DNA of 17,718 nucleotides from NCBI GenBank assembly GCA_047635055.1, contig JBLIIJ010000083.1:1-17718 (forward strand), read 5' to 3'. The DNA is from JAVJRN01 sp047635055 (GTDB lineage Bacteria; Bacteroidota; Bacteroidia; Cytophagales; Cyclobacteriaceae). The notes under the pieces were generated by a model, which did no database searches, was not told the DNA's origin, and saw nothing but the letters and a program-made list of their open reading frames with translations. The position numbers were made by a program, and so were the translations under genes. Shown here piece by piece: positions 13,348-17,718 of this stretch (position 1 is its first letter; the number at the start of each line of letters is the position of its first letter).

Positions 13348-13375
13348 AAAACATTCTGCAGTGACCTACAGAATG
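13348..13375 (-). terminator. terminator candidate of the desaturase gene
   Basis: CATTCTGCAG (13352-13361) and CTACAGAATG (13366-13375) pair over 10 bp with one C-A mismatch and a TGAC loop. On the - strand a TTTT run follows directly. It begins 38 bases after the desaturase stop. Confidence 0.55.
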
Positions 13376-13413
13376 CTTGAGAAAATTTATGAATCTTTTA
13401 TTTTGTTAAACGA

Positions 13414-14532
13414 TTAAGCAATAGCTGGCTTTTTTTTCAAATCATAAGCTCCAGTACCCAAACTGTTGAGTAACGAAAAATGACTTTTCAAAGCGTCGAA
13501 GAAAGTGCGATGCTCGTGATATGGCACACCATACTCGTGAGCTGTGTCCTTAACGATACTCGAAATTGATTTATAATGGATATGGCAAATGTTCGGAAAT
13601 AAATGATGTTCAATTTGAAAATTCAAGCCACCTACATACCATGAAAACGCCGTACTGTTATTTGCAAAATTTGAGGTTGTGTGCAGCTGGTGTATCGCCC
13701 AACTATTTTCCACACTACCAGTTTCATCTACTTTGTAGAAGTTAGTTTCTTCCAATACATGCGCAGGCTGAAAAATATATGCTAAGGTCAATCCACAAAG
13801 GAAATGCATAAGAACAAAACCGAGCACTATCTGCCACCAAGCAAACGGAAGGAGGATCAGAGGAAGAACCAAAGTCAAGGTAGTATACCAAATTTTATTA
13901 AAAGCTACTTGGAAAATAGCTTGTCTTTTTGTGAGGCCTTGACCGTGAAGAAGATTCTTTTTTTCGTATCTAAATATTTGCTCAAAATCCTTACTTAGCA
14001 TCCAGTAGATAGTCATAAGGCCATAGAAGAATGATGCATAAAACGCTTGAAACCTATATCTTGTCTTGTAAGGCTGATCTGGCGTAAAGCGCATAATGGG
14101 CTTACTTATATCATCATCAAATTCATGAATATTCGTAAATGAATGATGAAGCACATTATGCTGTATTTTCCAGTTTATATGGTATGCTCCCAAAAAGTTG
14201 GCTAAAAACCCTAAGGCTGCATTAACTTTTTTGTTTTTAGAATAAGCGCCATGATTTGCATCATGCATCACCGAGAGTCCTATACCAGACATTCCAAAAC
14301 TCATCAAAACCCATGTGAGCATCATTACCCAAACATTGGTAACAATTCCGCTGAGCAAGACAATTAGAGGAATAAAATACAATCCAATCATAAAAGTTGT
14401 CTTCACTTTCATCTTGAGATTGGCGTATTTGCTGATATTATTCTCTTTAAAATGTTTGTTGACGCGTTTACGTAGCTCCTCAACAAATTCTGGTCTGTCT
14501 TCTTTATTAAAATTTACTATAGGGGTTTGCAT
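13414..14532 (-). CDS. membrane fatty acid desaturase (acyl-lipid/acyl-CoA, front-end-like)
   Basis: A 372-residue integral membrane di-iron desaturase with the full set of histidine boxes: HDANHGA (H90, H94), HNVLHHSFTN (H125, H129, H130) and QIEHHLFP (Q306, H309, H310). HQLHTTSNF (H281, H284) is near the third box. Hydrophobic spans lie around 47-66, 68-88, 104-118, 163-178 and 218-256. The Gln in place of the first His of box 3 and the HHSFTN form are typical of front-end (delta-5/delta-6-like) and related Bacteroidota desaturases. There is no fused cytochrome b5 domain, so electrons must come from a separate ferredoxin or cytochrome. It probably inserts double bonds in membrane acyl chains; position and substrate are unknown. 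The gene has its own promoter and terminator candidates and stands alone. Confidence 0.9.
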   Translation of the reverse strand: MQTPIVNFNKEDRPEFVEELRKRVNKHFKENNISKYANLKMKVKTTFMIGLYFIPLIVLLSGIVTNVWVMMLTWVLMSFGMSGIGLSVMHDANHGAYSKNKKVNAALGFLANFLGAYHINWKIQHNVLHHSFTNIHEFDDDISKPIMRFTPDQPYKTRYRFQAFYASFFYGLMTIYWMLSKDFEQIFRYEKKNLLHGQGLTKRQAIFQVAFNKIWYTTLTLVLPLILLPFAWWQIVLGFVLMHFLCGLTLAYIFQPAHVLEETNFYKVDETGSVENSWAIHQLHTTSNFANNSTAFSWYVGGLNFQIEHHLFPNICHIHYKSISSIVKDTAHEYGVPYHEHRTFFDALKSHFSLLNSLGTGAYDLKKKPAIA

Positions 14533-14897
14533 AGACGTTATTTAAGCATTCAAAGATAACTCTTAAAATCTGCGTATCCAGATATACGGTTGTTAAATGT
14601 TCGTATGTTGCATATTTGGAATTGCATTTTATTAATAAAAAGCGAAGCATTTTTTGCACGCTATTCATTATGAAAATTTTAACTTTTAACTAACAAACTT
14701 GTTTTAGCAAATTAAAGATTGTTGAAAATTTATCTAGAATTGTTTGATTCAAGTTGTATGGTAATGATCATTTTGAAGTGCGTCGATCGGGCGAGTACTT
14801 CGTGTCGAGCTAAACAAATCATTTGAATTATACCAAATTTGTAGCGGTACACCAATGAATTCATATCAACTTGCGTGAAATCAAACCCATAAAAATA
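14533..14897 (+). other. divergent intergenic region (desaturase / dienelactone hydrolase)
   Basis: No coding frame is supported in these 365 bases. They hold the desaturase promoter candidate on the - strand, a perfect palindrome TTTTATTAATAAAA at 14627-14640, and a + strand promoter candidate with TTTG (14743-14746) and TCATTTTG (14768-14775) 21 bases apart. A short G+C-richer patch lies around 14778-14810. A TTG at 14871 is in frame with the hydrolase but would put a charged stretch before its signal peptide. Confidence 0.5.
14551..14582 (-). promoter_or_regulatory. candidate promoter of the desaturase gene
   Basis: On the - strand TATCTTTG (14558-14551) is a perfect TAnnTTTG -7 element. 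TCTG lies 20 bases upstream in the -33 position with one mismatch. The leader before the ATG at 14532 would be only about 10-15 bases. A 14-bp palindrome, TTTTATTAATAAAA (14627-14640), lies further upstream. Confidence 0.5.
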
Positions 14898-15731
14898 ATG
14901 ATTAGAAAATCGAATATATTCTTATCACTAGCGATAATAACGCTTGCTTCATGCACGAGCACAAGTGATAAAAAAAGCGAGGAAAGTGTTGATTCTAAAG
15001 AAACAATGACACTAGGCCAAGAAGTCTCTTATAATGCGGACTCTACGACGATGAAAGGTTACATTGCTAATGATCAATCTATTGAGGGCAAGAAACCTGG
15101 CATCTTAGTTATTCATGAATGGTGGGGTCACAATGATTACACAAGGAACAGAGCAGATATGCTTGCCAAGTTAGGTTACGTTGCGATAGCAGTAGACATG
15201 TATGGCGATGGGAAACAAGCAGCTCACCCAGAGGATGCTGGGAAATTTGCAGGGCAAGTTTTCGCTAATATAGAAGATGCAAAAGCAAGGTTTGAAGCTG
15301 CCTTAACAACACTTAAAAACAATCCAAGCGTCGACACTTCTAAAATAGCTGCTATCGGCTATTGTTTTGGCGGATCTGTAGCATTGACCATGGCGAATGC
15401 TGGATATGACTTAGATGCTGTTGCGGCATTTCACTCGGGTGTGCAATTACCAGTTCAACCGACAGGCGAATTGAAAACTAGAATTCTTGTCCAAAATGGT
15501 GCGGACGATCCAATGGTTTCTGAAGAATCTGTTGAAGGCTTCAAAGCGACTATGGAAGCGGCGAATGCAACTTACGAGTATATCGCTTATCCTGGAGCAG
15601 TTCATGCGTATACAAATCCAGAGGCGACAGCTCTTGGTGAAAAATTCAAATTGCCACTCGCCTACAATAAAGAAGCAGATGAGAAAAGCTGGGAGAAAAT
15701 GAAGTCTTTCTTAGCGGCATCTTTTGAGTAA
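14898..15731 (+). CDS. dienelactone hydrolase family lipoprotein
   Basis: A 277-residue exported enzyme from the ATG at 14898. The signal peptide ends in LASC (Cys 19), so it is a lipoprotein, followed by a Ser/Lys/Glu-rich linker to about residue 38. The alpha/beta-hydrolase domain then shows the dienelactone hydrolase pattern. This is VIHEWWGHNDYTRNRADMLA (Glu 74), the nucleophile elbow GYCFGG with Cys 156, NGADDPMV with the acidic residue at 203/204, and GAVHAYTNP with His 236. The Cys-Asp-His triad matches dienelactone hydrolases instead of the Ser of ordinary esterases. The C-terminal helix (KSWEKMKSFLAASF) is normal. A catabolic ortho-cleavage pathway is absent nearby and the protein is exported, so the substrate may be an unrelated ester or lactone. 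An alternative TTG start at 14871 is disfavoured because it lengthens the signal peptide n-region. Confidence 0.85.
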   Translation: MIRKSNIFLSLAIITLASCTSTSDKKSEESVDSKETMTLGQEVSYNADSTTMKGYIANDQSIEGKKPGILVIHEWWGHNDYTRNRADMLAKLGYVAIAVDMYGDGKQAAHPEDAGKFAGQVFANIEDAKARFEAALTTLKNNPSVDTSKIAAIGYCFGGSVALTMANAGYDLDAVAAFHSGVQLPVQPTGELKTRILVQNGADDPMVSEESVEGFKATMEAANATYEYIAYPGAVHAYTNPEATALGEKFKLPLAYNKEADEKSWEKMKSFLAASFE

Positions 15732-15743
15732 AAAAACGATTAT

Positions 15744-15770
15744 AGGCAATAGTATTTTAATCTATTGCCT
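15744..15770 (+). terminator. hairpin after the dienelactone hydrolase gene
   Basis: A perfect 9-bp stem, AGGCAATAG (15744-15752) and CTATTGCCT (15762-15770), has a 9-base loop and starts 13 bases after the stop. The + strand tail, CTAATTCTTATC, is only mildly T-rich. On the - strand the hairpin is followed by a T7 run (complement of 15731-15737), so it may work in both directions. Confidence 0.5.
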
Positions 15771-16423
15771 CTAATTCTTATCAAAACTATTCACCATATA
15801 GAGTTCCAAACAAACACTTCCTGTAATAGAAGTGATGATAACTTTACTTAGTTTATGCTTATAGGAAGCCATTCTTTTCGGCACTGGAGAATATAACGCG
15901 TTTGTGAATCAGACAAAAACATTTATGTCTGATGGTTTTGATGATGAAGATAACCGTTACATTGATTTGATCAGTTCAAGAAAATCATGGTGTTGTTCTG
16001 CTGACCATTCAATGATAAGATTGGAGTCATTTTACACCATAATCTAGCGCAAATGGATGTGATAGTCTTGAAACACAAAAGGTATTGTTTGGAAGCAGCT
16101 AAATGCCACACAAGACTAAATTATACCTTTAAAGGTAAAAAAGACTGATGATTATAAGCCGTTAAAAATAGCAATAAATATTATTTATTAATTGAGCATA
16201 ATAGGGTGTTTCTTAGAGGATAATAGGGATAAATTGTATTTACCGCCAATTTAGGGCTTACCCTATTGATTAATAATGGTGCGGCTGAAATTTGTTTCTC
16301 GATTAAACTACCTGTTCAAAATGAGTTTTTTGGTAAAAAAAAACCACTCAACAGAGTGGCTTCAAATTCTAGAACATTTTTTTAACGGGTATAACACAGG
16401 AATCGGATATTGTGGGAAGATGC
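15771..16423 (+). other. gene-poor spacer with possible coding remnant
   Basis: No intact gene is supported in these 653 bases. A stop-free + frame runs from 15865 to a TAG at 16045-16047 (60 codons). It reads like protein (EAILFGTGEYNAFVNQTK through YIDLISSRKSW) but has no start near its beginning; the first ATG is at 15925. It could be a remnant of a lost gene, and I do not recognise it. Other structure includes an 8-bp inverted repeat ATCAGACA/TGTCTGAT (15908-15933), a 14-bp palindrome TACCTTTAAAGGTA (16124-16137), and AATAGGGT (16200-16207) with its complement ACCCTATT (16260-16267). No tRNA was found. Confidence 0.4.
16332..16362 (-). terminator. intrinsic terminator facing the - strand
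   Basis: CCACTC (16344-16349) and GAGTGG (16354-16359) form a 6-bp G/C stem with a 4-base loop. On the - strand it is followed at once by nine T residues. It is the first strong - strand terminator after the fimbrillin-like gene, but lies about 280 bases past its stop, on the other side of the repeat element. Confidence 0.75.
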
Positions 16424-16645
16424 TAATTAGCGTCTGTCTATAGCGTAAGAGGCTTATTCAAAATGTTCGAGATCGAGGCTTGCGACAGAAAAAAAATGAA
16501 GCCGTCGTGGAACAGCCGTCGTGGAACAGCCGTCGTGGAACAGCCGCCATGGAATGGTTTCCTTTCGAAAATCGGTCCGCCGAAGCGGAGTATTTTTTCG
16601 ATGAGCGTAACGAAGAGTTCGGACATTATGGACAGACGCTATTTA
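16424..16645. repeat. structured repeat element with terminal inverted repeats (MITE/REP-like candidate)
   Basis: The ends are inverted copies of each other: TAATTAGCGTCTGTCTATA at 16424-16442 and, read on the - strand, TAAATAGCGTCTGTCCATA at 16645-16627. They match at 17 of 19 positions, with an 11-bp perfect core. Inside are a 14-bp tandem repeat (16501-16556) and a hairpin at 16566-16600 with a UUCG tetraloop on the - strand. The element is more G+C-rich than its surroundings. No transposase is encoded, and no target duplication is obvious. The right end includes the TAA stop of the fimbrillin-like gene. It could be a non-autonomous mobile element or a repeated 3'-UTR module. Confidence 0.5.
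16501..16556. repeat. 14-bp tandem repeat, three exact copies plus one degenerate
   Basis: GCCGTCGTGGAACA occurs exactly at 16501-16514, 16515-16528 and 16529-16542, followed by a degenerate fourth copy GCCGCCATGGAATG (16543-16556). Because 14 is not a multiple of three, the repeat shifts frame every unit, which argues against a coding role. A change in copy number between strains would be expected. Confidence 0.9.
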
Positions 16646-17566
16646 AGGGACAGTTACTTCCCCAAGGTCATTCCATTCTATGTCCTCATAATTAAAAGAC
16701 CCAGACCCAGATCCTTCAAGCATTGCCTCTAAGTCTAAATTAAAAGTAATTGCATCGCCTGCTGTCAGCGGAATTTGTTCTTCAAAAATGATGGAACTAT
16801 TCCAGTTTGATCCACTGTAGTAATCATAAAATTGAACGGTCATATCATTGATCGTCTGTGGAAGGACGTACATACTCCTTACCGGGTTCCAAGCATCTAT
16901 GTAGTTGTATAAATAGTTGTTTTCAGAAATTGAGGGCACCATTTCTTCATCAATGATTGCATAATCCATAGCGTCAACAGTCATCATTTCTAATGATATA
17001 GCACTGTTCTCTGCGATTTGTGAGTTGGTAAGTTGAAAAGAAATTTTCGCTGAAATATTTTTCATGTCCAATTCAACAGCAGAAGTTGCATCCGTCAATG
17101 CGATTTGCTCAAAGCCTACAAATATTGGTCCTTCGCTAGTGATACCGGTTGGAATAACCATGTCATCAAAAATCGACATTGTATCACCCTCTTGATAATA
17201 GTAGTCGTAGTAGGGATAATAATCGGCTGTTAATGCTAAGATTTTATAGGTACCAGCTCCTAAAGCAGGTATAAATATGGAATCTGGAATTCCACCTGCC
17301 CCGTCATAGTTATTATTATAATATCTTGTTTCGTAGACAATATTTCCCTCACTATCCATGATGTAAACCGTCAAGTTTTTCACTTCGTCGGATTGAACAG
17401 CGCGACCATTTCCTGAAGTAAACTCATAAGTGATTGATTCTTTAATACCCGTGATGTAGAAGCTATGGTCTCCCTGTTTTAGATTTTCTTCAGCCTCATT
17501 GAGCTCACACCCGACTAGAATAATTATAGCAATAAATGGTAGGAGGTATTTATTTAATGGATTCAT
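16643..17566 (-). CDS. fimbrillin-like (Mfa/FimB-type) lipoprotein, putative
   Basis: A 307-residue lipoprotein from the ATG at 17566. The signal peptide MNPLNKYLLPFIAIIILVGC gives a lipidated Cys 20. An open frame upstream to 17644 would add 26 residues before the signal and is rejected. A first beta-rich domain (about 34-150) has VKNLTVYIMDSEGNIVYE and IPALGAGTYKILALTADYY, the pattern of the FimB/Mfa2-type fimbrillin anchors (strand, D/E-G-N, then GTYxxxAxT). A second (about 155-285) has SAVELDMKNISAKISFQLTN, like the second strand set of fimbrillin folds, and ends with LTAGDAITFNLDLEAML. The segment DYYPYYDYYY (115-124) is strikingly Tyr-rich, and the protein is acidic. It may be a surface or fimbrial component, but no other fimbrial gene is in view, so the family call is tentative. 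The stop codon lies in the inverted end of the adjacent repeat. Confidence 0.6.
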   Translation of the reverse strand: MNPLNKYLLPFIAIIILVGCELNEAEENLKQGDHSFYITGIKESITYEFTSGNGRAVQSDEVKNLTVYIMDSEGNIVYETRYYNNNYDGAGGIPDSIFIPALGAGTYKILALTADYYPYYDYYYQEGDTMSIFDDMVIPTGITSEGPIFVGFEQIALTDATSAVELDMKNISAKISFQLTNSQIAENSAISLEMMTVDAMDYAIIDEEMVPSISENNYLYNYIDAWNPVRSMYVLPQTINDMTVQFYDYYSGSNWNSSIIFEEQIPLTAGDAITFNLDLEAMLEGSGSGSFNYEDIEWNDLGEVTVP

Positions 17567-17607
17567 ATTATGGTGATATTTATTAAAAACAGATTCATTA
17601 CCAAGAC

Positions 17608-17642
17608 GAATAGAAGTAAGTTTTAGTTGTAAGCTTCTATTC
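17608..17642. repeat. 9-bp inverted repeat upstream of the fimbrillin-like gene
   Basis: GAATAGAAG (17608-17616) and CTTCTATTC (17634-17642) are perfect complements with a 17-base spacer, starting 42 bases before the ATG at 17566. A related AAATAGAAGC lies at 17693-17702. It could be a regulator site or a leader hairpin; no clear promoter could be placed relative to it. Confidence 0.35.
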
Positions 17643-17718
17643 AATTTAAATAAAATATTGCTGATTTATGTTTGATTTTTTGCAAATACAACAAATAGAA
17701 GCATGGATATCACTAAAA

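Noticed and set aside
16501..16556. Possible CRISPR array
   Set aside because: The units are 14 bp and directly adjacent with no spacers, and no cas gene is present.
16438..16732. Open frames on both strands across the 14-bp repeats
   Set aside because: The 14-bp unit shifts frame each copy and leaves all frames open by chance; the translations are repeats of the same short peptide with no domain.

Overview
The window reads as a chromosomal segment of a Bacteroidota bacterium, probably a free-living member of the Cytophagales/Cytophagia. The signs are an AT-rich composition, a FecI/FecR/TonB-receptor regulatory cluster with an N-terminal STN domain on the receptor, many short-signal lipoproteins (LFSC, IFAC, LASC, LVGC lipoboxes), a PepSY-like lipoprotein, a PorT-like outer-membrane barrel, a fimbrillin-like (Mfa/FimB-type) lipoprotein, weak Shine-Dalgarno signals and several -33/-7 promoters of the TTTG / TAnnTTTG type. 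The lineage is an inference from gene content; no rRNA or tRNA is present to confirm it. No CRISPR array, integrase, transposase or phage gene was seen.

Layout. The left part (1-3219) is on the + strand. It holds the 3' end of an alpha/beta hydrolase, an SGNH esterase with a membrane anchor, a PAP2 membrane phosphatase, and a lipoprotein with three PepSY-like repeats closed by a terminator hairpin. Next (3317-8654, + strand) comes a di-heme cytochrome c peroxidase lipoprotein, followed closely by an ECF sigma factor (TTG start), a FecR-type anti-sigma factor and an 889-residue TonB-dependent receptor with STN, carboxypeptidase-regulatory-like, plug and barrel parts. This is a complete cell-surface signalling unit: receptor STN domain to FecR periplasmic domain to sigma factor. 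The peroxidase may be its physiological partner.

The middle part (8839-11393) is on the - strand. Reading leftwards from 11393 it has a small secreted protein preceded by an operator-like inverted repeat, a 61-residue small protein overlapping the next start, a second ECF sigma factor with no recognisable anti-sigma gene, a 3-mercaptopyruvate-type sulfurtransferase, and a small outer-membrane beta-barrel. Further right on the - strand (11618-14532) are a SulP-family anion transporter with a C-terminal STAS domain and a three-His-box fatty acid desaturase. Each has its own terminator candidate, and a strong hairpin lies in the sulP leader.

The right part starts with a + strand dienelactone-hydrolase-like lipoprotein (14898-15731). 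About 0.9 kb without a convincing gene follows, including a ~220-bp structured repeat bounded by 17/19-bp inverted ends and carrying 14-bp tandem repeats. A - strand fimbrillin-like lipoprotein (16643-17566) has its stop codon inside the repeat's terminal inverted repeat, and the probable terminator of that gene lies on the far side of the repeat.

Most genes are ordinary for the phylum. The best candidates for something less described are the peroxidase/FecIR/TonB unit, the sigma factor with an overlapping small protein and sulfurtransferase, and the repeat wedged between a stop codon and its terminator.
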